Part shown: in pieces, positions 16,769-25,481 of the stretch | Layout of the letters: the number at the start of each line of letters is the position of its first letter | How positions within the stretch are numbered: position 1 is the stretch's first letter | Assembly: GCF_003346865.1 (NCBI RefSeq) | Contig: NZ_QDKL01000001.1 | Span: 1-64,000, forward strand | Length of the DNA: 64,000 nucleotides | DNA from: Halobacteriovorax vibrionivorans | Lineage (GTDB): Bacteria; Bdellovibrionota; Bacteriovoracia; Bacteriovoracales; Bacteriovoracaceae | Direction: 5' to 3' | Notes under the pieces: generated by a model | The model's input: only the letters and a program-made list of their open reading frames with translations | Databases searched by the model: none | Told to the model about the DNA's origin: nothing | Position numbers and translations under genes: made by a program

Positions 16769-17221
16769 ATGTCAATTGTAACATCTAACGCACTGAAGGA
16801 TAGCATTATCGCAAGAATTGTTCGCACGACGCGAATAATCGATAAAATGGTCTCTGAAGAAGTGGGCCAATATAAACTAACCAAACCACAATTCGATGTC
16901 CTTTTAGTTCTTAAATTCTGTAATCAAGACTATATTACGACTACAGAATTATCAGAAGAGCTAATGGTATCTAAGGCCAATATCACAGGTATTGTCACAA
17001 GACTTGAGAAGGCCAATCTTATCTCTAAAATTGTCGATGAAAACGATACACGCTCAAAAAAGATCGCACTCACAGAAAGTGGCCTAGAGCTAATCGATCG
17101 TGTCATGCCACGATATTTTGCTATGAGTGATGAGATTTATTCTAAATTTAGTGAAGAAGAAAGACAGAAACTACTTTCTCAAATGATCTTCATTGAGGAA
17201 TTCTACAATAGCAGACGTTAA
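16769..17221 (+). CDS. MarR family transcriptional regulator
   Basis: A 150-residue winged-helix protein: helix-turn-helix TTTELSEELMVSKANITGIVTRLEKANLISK (about residues 70-100) and the wing with DENDTRSKKIALTESG (residues 103-118), the MarR hallmark DxxDxRxxxxxLTxxG. It is the first gene of an operon with the TolC, adaptor and RND genes (31 bases to the next ATG), so it is probably an autorepressor that also controls export. The palindromes at 16720-16744 are the likely operator. Confidence 0.9.
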   Translation: MSIVTSNALKDSIIARIVRTTRIIDKMVSEEVGQYKLTKPQFDVLLVLKFCNQDYITTTELSEELMVSKANITGIVTRLEKANLISKIVDENDTRSKKIALTESGLELIDRVMPRYFAMSDEIYSKFSEEERQKLLSQMIFIEEFYNSRR

Positions 17222-17252
17222 GTTGTAAGACTTAGAATTTAAGGAGAGACAA

Positions 17253-18554
17253 ATGAAACAACTAAAATATTTAGTTGCGGCAGCGCTATGCCTAATTTCC
17301 AGTGCATATGCAGCAAATTATAAATTAGATGAAAACAAAGTAATCGATTTAGCGATAAAGCGAAATGAAACAATCGGTATTGCTAAAGAAGAATTAGACC
17401 AGGCCCAAGAAGCACTAAGTAGCGCAAACTCAAACTACTTTCCTACTCTTTCGATTACAGCTGGCATAAGAAAAAGTGATGGTGAAGGAAACTTTGTTCC
17501 TTACGGATATGATTGGAATCACAACGGTACAATTCAACTTACTCAGCCAATATATACATTTGGAAAGATTAGCAATGGAAAGAGTATTGCAGAATCTGCA
17601 AAAAGAATTAGTGAACTAAATACAACGTCAACAAATGCACAAGTAATAAACGTCGCAAAGCAGCTCTACTACAGAGTTTTATTCAATGAAGAAATTGTTA
17701 AAATCACTTACGACTCATATAAGAACGCTCTTAAGAACAAGAAAGCTTTAGAGGATAGAGTTTCATACGGAAGAATTTCAAGAAATGATAATATAAAAAT
17801 GCAAGCAGACCTTGCTAGTCGAAAACCAAATTGGATTATCGCCAAGAAAAATCTAAAAAATGCTGTTCTAGACTTAAAGAATTATCTCGCACTTGATTAT
17901 GAAGATGAAGTTGAAGTATTAAGCACACCACTTAGACCAAAGAAGAAAATTTCAACAACAAATGATCTAAATAAACTGGAAGAGACTGTTGATATCAAAA
18001 TTTTAAAAGAAAATATTCGCCTCGCAGACTTTTCGGTCGAGTTAGCAAAGTCTCAAAGGCTTCCAGACTTAGGAGTCTATGTTTCTTACGCTCCTACTCT
18101 AGCTAAAACAGATCTCTTTGCAGGAGAAACAACTCATGACCAAAAGGATTTAACATTTGGTGTTCAGTTTAGTTTTGACTGGGACCTTGGCGGAAGCAAG
18201 AACTCAGAAGTTGCAATAAAAAGAAGTGACTACAATATTGCCACACTTAAATTAAAACAAATGAAGCGTGAAATTAGAACGCAATATCTAAAGCTTAAAC
18301 AAGACTATGAAGGGCTCCAAGAAAGATACGATGCGGAAGATGAAGCAGTTGAGCTGGCATCTTCTTCTTATAAAGTTGCTCTTAGTTCTTTTCGATCTGG
18401 TGGAGTTTCACAATTGCAATTGAATGATAGCGAGATCCAATTAACACAGAACCGACTAAGTCTTGCACAAACGAAATTACAAATACAAATAACACGTGCA
18501 GAAATGGACAGACTTCTGACAAAAACTAGTTCAAGAAATAAAGGAGGTAGATAA
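17253..18554 (+). CDS. TolC family outer-membrane efflux protein
   Basis: A 433-residue protein with signal peptide (residues 1-20) and the duplicated TolC fold: two long helical hairpins and short beta segments. The motifs NETIGIAKEELDQAQEAL near the N-terminus and SSYKVALSSFRSGGVSQLQL (about 365-385) near the C-terminus are typical of the outer-membrane efflux protein family. AAGGAG precedes the ATG. It overlaps the adaptor gene by one base (TAATG). The expected role is the outer-membrane duct of the RND system; the short adaptor makes the mode of docking unclear. Confidence 0.9.
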   Translation: MKQLKYLVAAALCLISSAYAANYKLDENKVIDLAIKRNETIGIAKEELDQAQEALSSANSNYFPTLSITAGIRKSDGEGNFVPYGYDWNHNGTIQLTQPIYTFGKISNGKSIAESAKRISELNTTSTNAQVINVAKQLYYRVLFNEEIVKITYDSYKNALKNKKALEDRVSYGRISRNDNIKMQADLASRKPNWIIAKKNLKNAVLDLKNYLALDYEDEVEVLSTPLRPKKKISTTNDLNKLEETVDIKILKENIRLADFSVELAKSQRLPDLGVYVSYAPTLAKTDLFAGETTHDQKDLTFGVQFSFDWDLGGSKNSEVAIKRSDYNIATLKLKQMKREIRTQYLKLKQDYEGLQERYDAEDEAVELASSSYKVALSSFRSGGVSQLQLNDSEIQLTQNRLSLAQTKLQIQITRAEMDRLLTKTSSRNKGGR

Positions 18555-19216
18555 TGAAGCAATCAGTCTTTGTTTTAATTATTGGCCTTATATACGGTGC
18601 GAGTCTTTTTGTTAAAGATAAGCAGATACAAAAACAAAAAATGAAAGTGACACCTACTGTTTTTACAATTAGAGAAAAAACCGGAACTCCAGTTAATATT
18701 ACAAAAGTCTTAAGAAAGTCTTTCACTAATAATGTAATTGTAACAGGTAATAATCTTGGTTCAAAGATATATGCCTCTGTAGCACCCAAGATAGCGACAC
18801 AAATCAAGCCAGGGGCCTTGGCCAGTATAAGGCTAAATAACGAATCCCTTTATGGATCAGTTGTCTCTGTTGAAAAACGAGCAAATCGTCTTTCAGGACT
18901 TCATAAGATTGTCGTCTCTTTTGCAAATCAAAAGCTACCAACGAATCTATACGTCATGAACATACAAACGAGTAAGACAAAGAATACTCTTGTTGTAAAA
19001 AGAGACGCTGTTTCAAATCGTGGTGGTACTGACCATGTCTATATTGTTAATGACGATAACACAGTTCAAAGAAGAGATATTGTCACAATTAGTGATAACA
19101 AGGATTACTTTGCTATTAAGTCAGGACTTAAAGAAGGTGAAAAAGTTGTCCTAAGTGATCAGCGTTATTTGAAAAATGGTGAGAAGATCAACATTGTTGA
19201 GTCCGTCTTAGAATAG
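18554..19216 (+). CDS. Very short RND periplasmic adaptor (lacks hairpin and lipoyl domains)
   Basis: Only 220 residues, against 350-420 for normal RND adaptors. An N-terminal anchor (5-19) is followed by a first strand segment ending TGNNLGSKIYASVAPK, which corresponds to the start of the family (TGxVxxxxxVxVxPxV). The chain then jumps directly to the beta-barrel (IKPGALASIRLNNESLYGSVVSVEKRAN) and the membrane-proximal domain (VKRDAVSNRG...HVYIVN...GLKEGEKVVLS). The biotinyl-lipoyl halves and the alpha-hairpin, the part that meets TolC, are missing in frame, with no frameshift seen. It lies in a tight operon, one-base overlap upstream and nine bases before the pump. Confidence 0.8.
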   Translation: MKQSVFVLIIGLIYGASLFVKDKQIQKQKMKVTPTVFTIREKTGTPVNITKVLRKSFTNNVIVTGNNLGSKIYASVAPKIATQIKPGALASIRLNNESLYGSVVSVEKRANRLSGLHKIVVSFANQKLPTNLYVMNIQTSKTKNTLVVKRDAVSNRGGTDHVYIVNDDNTVQRRDIVTISDNKDYFAIKSGLKEGEKVVLSDQRYLKNGEKINIVESVLE

Positions 19217-19225
19217 GAGAAGAAG

Positions 19226-22200
19226 ATGATTGAAATATTTGTTAAAAGACCTGCAACGACGATCATTTTCATTGCCATATTTATGGTTATGGGACTCGTC
19301 TCAATAGGAAATCTTATAATTGAGCCAACACCAAAAGTTGAGCTACCTATTATTACAGTACAAACAGTTTATGCTGGTGCATCTCCTGAGGAGATTGAAT
19401 CTCAAATCTTAAAGAAAATTGAAGATGAGATTTCTGAAGTATCGCAAATTAAAAAGATAAAATCTGATGCTAGAGACAGCTTTGGTATCGTTGTGATCGA
19501 ATTTGAGATTGAAGCTGATGCCAATATAAAGTCAATTGAAGTTAAAGATAAGGTAGAGGCCATCTTAAATGAATTTCCAGATGGTGCAGATCGACCGATT
19601 ATTGCTAAATTTGATCCACTCATTAGACCGATTGCAACTCTTGCATTATCGAGTTCTAAACACGATTTAACTGAGACTTATGAATATGCCGATAAGAAAC
19701 TAAAATCGAGGCTCTCATCAATTAATGGAGTTGCTTCCGTTGATATCTTTGGTGGACAAGAAAGAGAAATCAGTATCGAACTTGATAATAACCTTCTTAT
19801 TCAGAACTACCTTTCTATAGAAGATGTTATTACTGCAATTTCTCGAAAGAACTTAAATATACCAGGTGGTTCAATCAAACGTGAAAACTCTAATATTAGT
19901 GTTAGATTTGTTGGTGAATTTGCCAATGTTGAAGAGATTAGAAACCTTGAAGTTGTCTCACGAGAAGGACAAGTCTTTAAATTAAGAGAGTTTGGTAGTG
20001 TCACAGATAGCTTTAAAGACGTTGAAACAATGGCAAAGTTCAATGGTAAAGACGTCGTAGGTCTATCGATTTTAAAGCTCTCAGATGGTGATGCGATCAA
20101 GATTGTTAACACAGTAAAAAACTCTCTTGATGAAGTTCGATCTGAACTTCCAGAAGGAATGAAGCTTGAACTAGTTGTCGATACAACTAAGATCACATTG
20201 AATGACACAAAAGGGACAATTCAATCGATCTTTATCGGTATTGGGTTAACAATTGCGATTCTTCTAACTTTCTTAGGTGATTGGCGTGGTGCCTTGATTG
20301 CAAGTATCGTTATTCCGACTTCAATTATTTCGACATTATTTATTATGGATATGTCGTCATTTTCGATAAATGTTATGACTCTCCTTGCTTTTGGTACCTG
20401 TCTAGGTACATTAATTGCCAATGCACTTATTATCATTGAAAACGTATATAAGCATTTAAAGATGGGTAAGAGTTCAGAGAATGCAGCAATTGATGGAACA
20501 AAAGAAGTTCTCTTGGCCGTAATGGCATCTTCAGGAACAAACCTTGTTGTTTTCACTCCCCTCGCTTTCATGGGTGGTGTTGTTGGTAAATTCATGTTGC
20601 AATTTGGAATGACTGTTGTTTATGCGACAATTTTCTCAATCCTAGCTTCTGTAACCCTTACGCCAATGCTTTGTGCCCTCTTACTTAAAGACCCAGATAC
20701 TTTAAAAGGTCCGTTTCCAAAATTATCACATCTTGTTGATCGCCTTCTTGGTTGGGTAACAAAACAATATAAGTGGTTCTTTGATAAGTTTATGAGATGG
20801 CCGATAACTTCCATTATCATCTTAATGGGAATCTTTTTTACAATCGTCTACCCTGCTGCGCGAGTTGGTAACGAGTTTCTTCCAAAGTCAGACCGAGATG
20901 AGTTTACGGCCTATATTCTAATGCCAGACGGTACACCAGTAGAGAAAACAGCGGAAGTTTCGCAGCAGGTTGCAAAAGTTATTAGAGAATATCCTGAAGT
21001 AGTTTCAACTCTTGCTGATATTGGATATGACGGTGAAGAGCGTTCAAGAATTACAGTAAATATGACACCAGCAGCTTCAAGAAAGAGAAGCTTTAAAGAC
21101 GTCATGGACGATATTCTTCCTAAAGTTTCAAATATTCCTGAAGCTGAAATTACACTTTCTGGTGGTAATAGAAACTCAGGTAACGAAGGTGATATTACCA
21201 TTAATATTACGGGGCGAAATTTTGATGAAATGATTATTGCTTCTAAAAAGATGCAAGAGATTATGAAGAACTCTGGATACTTTAGTTCTATTGAAAGCTC
21301 ATACCGAATTCCAAAAATGGAAATTCAATTTATGTCTGAGCCTCAAAAAGTTATTCGTCAAAATCTTTCAAGTTCTCGACTAGGTGGTACAATCCGCGCC
21401 CTTGTTAATGGAAATGACGATGCAGTCTACAAAGAAGATGGTGAAGAATACGATATCAATGTCACACTTGCTCCAGAGTTTAAAAGAAATATCTCTGATT
21501 TTGATAAATTCTTAATTCATGGAAAAGATGGTCTTATCCCAATCTCAACTCTTGGTGATGTAAAAGTCGTTGAAGCAACTTCGCCACTAAAAAGACGTGA
21601 TAAAGAAAGAATTATCCAAGTTAAGGCCTATGTCGTAAAAGGTGTAGTCGGTGCCATCATGGGAGATCTTGCAGGAAAGTTTAACAAGGCGGACCTTCCA
21701 GAAGGAACGAAATTCATGTTTGCAGGGCAAGCAGAAAGCCAAAAGGAATCACAACAAGAAATGGGTAAGGCCTTTATGCTAGCAGTAATATTGACTTATA
21801 TGCTTCTAGTGGCCATTTTAAACTCTTTTGTCTTCCCTATTTCAATTGGCTCAGCAATTCTAACTTCTTTTCTAGGCTCATTCTTAATGATGTTCTATAC
21901 AGACCAAACAATTAATATTGGTTCAATGATGGCCATCGTAATGGTTGTAGGTCTTGCTGTAAATAATGCCATTCTAATGATTGAATTTACTCAGCAAAAA
22001 CTTGATGAGGGATTTGAGATAAAAGAAGCACTATGGTTAGGGGCCAAAGAAAAGCTAAAGCCCATCCTTATGACTTCTATTGCAATTATTGCAGGAACTA
22101 TGCCCCAGCTCTTTATGATCGATAAGATCAAGTCTGCAATGGGTGCAGTTCTCGTAGGAGGAATGTTAGGCTCAATATTATTTACTTACACCCTCGTTCC

Positions 22201-22300
22201 AACAATCCACCTTGTTATCTACAGAGTAAAGAAGTGGATCACAGGACTTGGAAAACAAAAACAAGAACAAATAGAGAGCGCTCCCCAGCCTCTCAATTAA
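19226..22300 (+). CDS. RND (HAE1-type) inner-membrane pump with non-canonical proton relay
   Basis: A 1024-residue protein with full RND architecture: TM1 (12-30), a large periplasmic loop (about 31-333), TM2-6, TM7 near 530-545, second loop, TM8-12. Family landmarks include FVKRPATTIIF at the start, GASPEEIE and VKxxV. In AcrB the proton path uses Asp407-Asp408 in TM4 and Lys940 in TM10. Here the TM4 segment reads GTLIANALIIIENV (Ala398-Asn399 in place of the two Asp) and TM10 reads GLAVNNAILMIEF (Asn913 in place of Lys). I checked both codon by codon. The pump may use another energy-coupling scheme or be a non-transporting relative. A strong terminator follows. Confidence 0.9.
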   Translation: MIEIFVKRPATTIIFIAIFMVMGLVSIGNLIIEPTPKVELPIITVQTVYAGASPEEIESQILKKIEDEISEVSQIKKIKSDARDSFGIVVIEFEIEADANIKSIEVKDKVEAILNEFPDGADRPIIAKFDPLIRPIATLALSSSKHDLTETYEYADKKLKSRLSSINGVASVDIFGGQEREISIELDNNLLIQNYLSIEDVITAISRKNLNIPGGSIKRENSNISVRFVGEFANVEEIRNLEVVSREGQVFKLREFGSVTDSFKDVETMAKFNGKDVVGLSILKLSDGDAIKIVNTVKNSLDEVRSELPEGMKLELVVDTTKITLNDTKGTIQSIFIGIGLTIAILLTFLGDWRGALIASIVIPTSIISTLFIMDMSSFSINVMTLLAFGTCLGTLIANALIIIENVYKHLKMGKSSENAAIDGTKEVLLAVMASSGTNLVVFTPLAFMGGVVGKFMLQFGMTVVYATIFSILASVTLTPMLCALLLKDPDTLKGPFPKLSHLVDRLLGWVTKQYKWFFDKFMRWPITSIIILMGIFFTIVYPAARVGNEFLPKSDRDEFTAYILMPDGTPVEKTAEVSQQVAKVIREYPEVVSTLADIGYDGEERSRITVNMTPAASRKRSFKDVMDDILPKVSNIPEAEITLSGGNRNSGNEGDITINITGRNFDEMIIASKKMQEIMKNSGYFSSIESSYRIPKMEIQFMSEPQKVIRQNLSSSRLGGTIRALVNGNDDAVYKEDGEEYDINVTLAPEFKRNISDFDKFLIHGKDGLIPISTLGDVKVVEATSPLKRRDKERIIQVKAYVVKGVVGAIMGDLAGKFNKADLPEGTKFMFAGQAESQKESQQEMGKAFMLAVILTYMLLVAILNSFVFPISIGSAILTSFLGSFLMMFYTDQTINIGSMMAIVMVVGLAVNNAILMIEFTQQKLDEGFEIKEALWLGAKEKLKPILMTSIAIIAGTMPQLFMIDKIKSAMGAVLVGGMLGSILFTYTLVPTIHLVIYRVKKWITGLGKQKQEQIESAPQPLN

Positions 22301-22329
22301 TGCAATGAATGCATAAAAACTCTCTCTTG

Positions 22330-22361
22330 GGCCCTGCAGGTAATGCAGGGCCTTTTTTTTT
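22330..22361 (+). terminator. Terminator of the MarR-TolC-RND operon
   Basis: Nine-base-pair stem GGCCCTGCA/TGCAGGGCC, loop GGTAA, then nine T. It is located 30 bases after the RND stop. Confidence 0.9.
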
Positions 22362-22464
22362 GCTTATATATTAGTCACCAGCTATGTAAATTTTCTGCAA
22401 ATCACCACTAAATTCCTGACTATGATATACATGTTCATTATTTATTGAAATATGAGAGAAGTAT

Positions 22465-23055
22465 ATGAAATCACTAATTTTAACGTCAGTACTATGTAGT
22501 GGAGTTTGCCACGCAACACCTGTTAATAAAGTAGTTAAAGTAATGGATGGAAATCTATCTACTTGTAGCTCAAAGCAGGATGTCTTTAGAAATAAATTAC
22601 AATCCTATCGAGTAAAGAGCTATAAGGCCAAGCAGCAAAGTGGAAGTGTTGAGTTAACAATAAATATTCAAATGCTAGAGTGTAAAGAGACAGACAAAGG
22701 CTTTGCATTCAAAGAGAAGAATATCTTTGATCTTTTCTCATATCGAACGTTTCGCAATGAAGAAGTTAGCGTTATAACAAAGTCAGCTAACCTCCACTTC
22801 TATAAAGACGGCTCATATAAAAGCCTATCTAAAGTTGCTATTAAGGATTACTCAAAAGAGTCATCAATTACTGTAAATTTCGATATTCAAGATCTTCTTA
22901 CAAAGGAAGAGCTTAGAAAGTATCTAGATGGACAGGCCGTTACAACAAGCTTTGATTTCAATTTAAACCGTAAAGTAGAAATTTCAAATGATGAGATTTC
23001 AGATGAATACAATCAGAGTTATGGTGGATTTAGAATTTTCTTAGAAGTTAAATAG
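22465..23055 (+). CDS. Secreted protein of unknown function
   Basis: A 196-residue exported protein with a signal peptide (residues 1-18, MKSLILTSVLCSGVCHA; cut near HAT). The mature part is beta-rich with two cysteines (STCSSK and MLECKE), consistent with one disulfide. The C-terminal half (NFDIQDLLTKEELRKYLD...SFDFNLNRKVEIS) alternates strands and loops. No family recognised. It is monocistronic between two terminators. Confidence 0.7.
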   Translation: MKSLILTSVLCSGVCHATPVNKVVKVMDGNLSTCSSKQDVFRNKLQSYRVKSYKAKQQSGSVELTINIQMLECKETDKGFAFKEKNIFDLFSYRTFRNEEVSVITKSANLHFYKDGSYKSLSKVAIKDYSKESSITVNFDIQDLLTKEELRKYLDGQAVTTSFDFNLNRKVEISNDEISDEYNQSYGGFRIFLEVK

Positions 23056-23068
23056 AATATATAAAAAA

Positions 23069-23085
23069 GGCCGCTATAAGCGGCC
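23069..23085. terminator. Bidirectional intrinsic terminator
   Basis: GGCCGCT/AGCGGCC stem with loop ATA, preceded by six A and followed by TTTCTTTTT, so it can work in both directions between the convergent 22465 and 23101 genes. Confidence 0.85.
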
Positions 23086-23100
23086 TTTCTTTTTATGGAA

Positions 23101-23463
23101 TTACTTTTGTAACATTCCTTTAAATTTATCCTTAGACATTGTGCTTACATAAGCAGCTACATCTTTGATATCTTTGTCAGAGAGACCTCTAATTTTAGTC
23201 CACATCATTGTCGTGTACTTAGTCTTTCTCTTCTTTGACTTAATTGCTGTTACTTGCTCAGCAATATAAGCAGCATCAAGACCTGCAATTCTTGGTCCTT
23301 TAACGATTGCTAATTTTCCATCTTTTGCTTTTCCCATACCATCAGCGTTGTGGCATAGAGCACAGTTTACTTTTTTGTAGATAGCTTTACCTTTTGCAGC
23401 GTCTCCAGCGAAGGCACTAACACTAAGTAGAGCGGCAACAATAGTGATTTTAAATAAATTCAC
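23101..23463 (-). CDS. Periplasmic monohaem cytochrome c
   Basis: A 120-residue protein with a signal peptide (1-19). The haem motif is CALCH (residues 35-39 region), followed by NADGMGKAKDGK and GPRIAGLDAAYIAEQVTAIK, the pattern of class I c-type cytochromes found in cytochrome c553/c4-like proteins. The distal Met ligand is probably in TTMMWTKIRGLSDKDIKDVAAYVS. It would shuttle electrons in the periplasm to a terminal oxidase or peroxidase. GGAGATATATTG precedes the ATG. A single gene. Confidence 0.9.
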   Translation of the reverse strand: MNLFKITIVAALLSVSAFAGDAAKGKAIYKKVNCALCHNADGMGKAKDGKLAIVKGPRIAGLDAAYIAEQVTAIKSKKRKTKYTTMMWTKIRGLSDKDIKDVAAYVSTMSKDKFKGMLQK

Positions 23464-23596
23464 AATATATCTCCTTTATAATTATAGCGTACACATACTT
23501 TATGAAATTATCGGCAAATCGTCAGCAAAATTTAAAGAAAATATACCCTTCTAACTATAGTTTCGGCTATACTCTTGAATCTTAGTGAGGACTAAT

Positions 23597-24484
23597 ATGA
23601 ACAAGAGCGTTATAAGCCTTATTTTAGGCACCATCTGTATAGGCTTAGCACCAATTTTTGTAAAAAACTTAAGTAGTGATATATCTCCTAGTATGATCGG
23701 CGCCCTTCGTTGTGGAATTGCTGGATCAATACTTCTTCTTTACCAATTATTTATTAAAAAACACTATATCAAAGATATTCGCTTCTATTCTATGACGGCC
23801 GTCATAGGAATATGTTTTGCTTTAGACTTATTTGTCTGGCATCGCTCTGTTCACTTAATTGGAGCAGGAATGGCAACAATTTTAGGAAACACTCAAGTCT
23901 TTTACTTGCTAGTTTTTGGACTTATTCTTTATAAAGAAAAAGTCACTTTAAAAAAGTTATTAGTCTTCTTCTTTGCTTTTTCTGGTGTCTTCTTAATTCT
24001 AAAGGGACAAGTCAAATTTTATAAGTCGGAAGATTTCTTTTGGGGTGTATTATTTGGCCTTGCAACTGGTCTTTGCTATTCTCTTTATACAACCTCAATA
24101 AAGAAAACAACATTATTAAACTTTAAAAATAAAATCACAGCATTAGATATCATTACATATTCTTCTCTTGTTACTGGACTTCTATTATTAGTAAGTGCTC
24201 AGTTTGAGAGCGGTTACTCACAAGTTAATATTACACATTTACCTTCAGTAATGGGACTGGCCGTGCTTTGCCAAATAATTGGTTGGTCTCTTATTAGTTA
24301 CGGACTAAAAAAAGCACCCCTTTCTGTCTCTGGTCTAATTATTTTACTTCAACCAGTAATAGCAAAAATCCTTAGTATTTATCGATTTAATGAGCCATAC
24401 TCATCACTTGAAATTGTGGGTGCGGCCATTCTCTTAATTTGTATATATCTCGGTACTCGACTATCAATACGCTCTTCGAATTAA
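23597..24484 (+). CDS. EamA/DMT family permease
   Basis: A 295-residue protein with ten TM helices in two EamA repeats (roughly 1-135 and 150-290). Repeat 1 opens ILGTICIGLAPIFVKN and contains ALRCGIAGSILL; repeat 2 ends EIVGAAILLICIYLG. Such drug/metabolite transporters export amino acids, nucleosides or similar compounds. I start at ATG 23597 because GAGG lies seven bases upstream; the GTG at 23585 has no ribosome binding site. A single gene; substrate unknown. Confidence 0.85.
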   Translation: MNKSVISLILGTICIGLAPIFVKNLSSDISPSMIGALRCGIAGSILLLYQLFIKKHYIKDIRFYSMTAVIGICFALDLFVWHRSVHLIGAGMATILGNTQVFYLLVFGLILYKEKVTLKKLLVFFFAFSGVFLILKGQVKFYKSEDFFWGVLFGLATGLCYSLYTTSIKKTTLLNFKNKITALDIITYSSLVTGLLLLVSAQFESGYSQVNITHLPSVMGLAVLCQIIGWSLISYGLKKAPLSVSGLIILLQPVIAKILSIYRFNEPYSSLEIVGAAILLICIYLGTRLSIRSSN

Positions 24485-24644
24485 GGAGAAAATTCACAAA
24501 ATCTATTTAAGCACAAGGAGACAGGAGCGATTTTTTCGACTTAATTCATTTAGAAATAATTATTTTGTTTCAAAAAGCTTATTAAAGTTGAACGTTTCTT
24601 ATATTTTCTCTAAATAATAATCGAACGTATCCGATTGTTAGCTC

Positions 24645-25403
24645 ATGAATAAAATACTTTACTCTTGGTCTGGTAGTGACGAGATCGAATCATTTAGTCC
24701 ATCGTGCTCAATTATTAATCGATGCTTATCATTTTTAAATATTGATTTTGATATTAAGGCCATCCCCCTTGTTTCAGAATTAAATGGTGCCAAGGATAAG
24801 CTTTCTGGCCTTCCTATTATTCAAGATAGAGATAAGAAATTCTTTGGGGTACGAAACGCTATTAAATACCTAAAAGAATTAAGAGAAGAATCTGAGCTAT
24901 TCCAAGTACCACAAAGTCAAATGGTACAAGAACAAATGCTAAGAGACTGGGCACTGACAAGCCTTAGGGCCTCATGTGTTTATATGTCTTTCATCAATCC
25001 AAACGGCTACGCTACTATAAAAAAGAAGTTTCAAAAAGCGGCCAAGTATCAATTTGATAAACAAGAAGATCTCAATAAAGTTGCAGAGCCAATAAAAGAA
25101 GCACTACTACATTCAACGTTTAGTTTTGATATTTTTAGACTTGAACCAGAATTAGGGAATTCTCATCTTGAAGAGCAATTAAAATACATTGATGGCCTTG
25201 TTACCACAAATGAGTTTCTGCTTGGTAATCAGATCAAATTAGTCGACATTATAGCATATTGTCATCTTAGTTCGAGCTTACTTGCGGCCAGTGACTTTTC
25301 AAAAAAAATAAGACCGAAGTATCCTCGTGTATCTCGATGGTTACTAAGAGTAGCCGCTCAAACGAGATCAAAGAATAATATTCATCCCTCACATCTCGAC
25401 TAA
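24645..25403 (+). CDS. Glutathione S-transferase-like protein
   Basis: A 252-residue protein. Residues 1-85 look like the thioredoxin-fold GST N-domain (LYSWSGSDEIESFSPSCSII, then LSGLPIIQDRDKKFFG with the cis-Pro VP equivalent in LP). Residues 100-240 are helical with LLGNQIKLVDIIAYCHLSSS, matching the GST C-domain N-capping box (xGxxxxxxDIxA). The CPYC or Ser/Tyr active site is not obvious: SPSCSI places a Cys at residue 23. No clear ribosome binding site precedes the ATG. It may be a stress or maleylacetoacetate-isomerase-type GST; function open. Confidence 0.65.
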   Translation: MNKILYSWSGSDEIESFSPSCSIINRCLSFLNIDFDIKAIPLVSELNGAKDKLSGLPIIQDRDKKFFGVRNAIKYLKELREESELFQVPQSQMVQEQMLRDWALTSLRASCVYMSFINPNGYATIKKKFQKAAKYQFDKQEDLNKVAEPIKEALLHSTFSFDIFRLEPELGNSHLEEQLKYIDGLVTTNEFLLGNQIKLVDIIAYCHLSSSLLAASDFSKKIRPKYPRVSRWLLRVAAQTRSKNNIHPSHLD

Positions 25404-25481
25404 TTAAAAGTAAGGCACAAATATTTCAATTAATGATGAAAGTATTCTACACTATTAGAGTATTATTATTTGAGGTATTTA

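Noticed and set aside
19402..21201. Several minus-strand frames of 60-130 codons inside the RND gene
   Set aside because: Shadow frames within a strongly conserved gene; low-complexity Ser/Ile/Thr translations.
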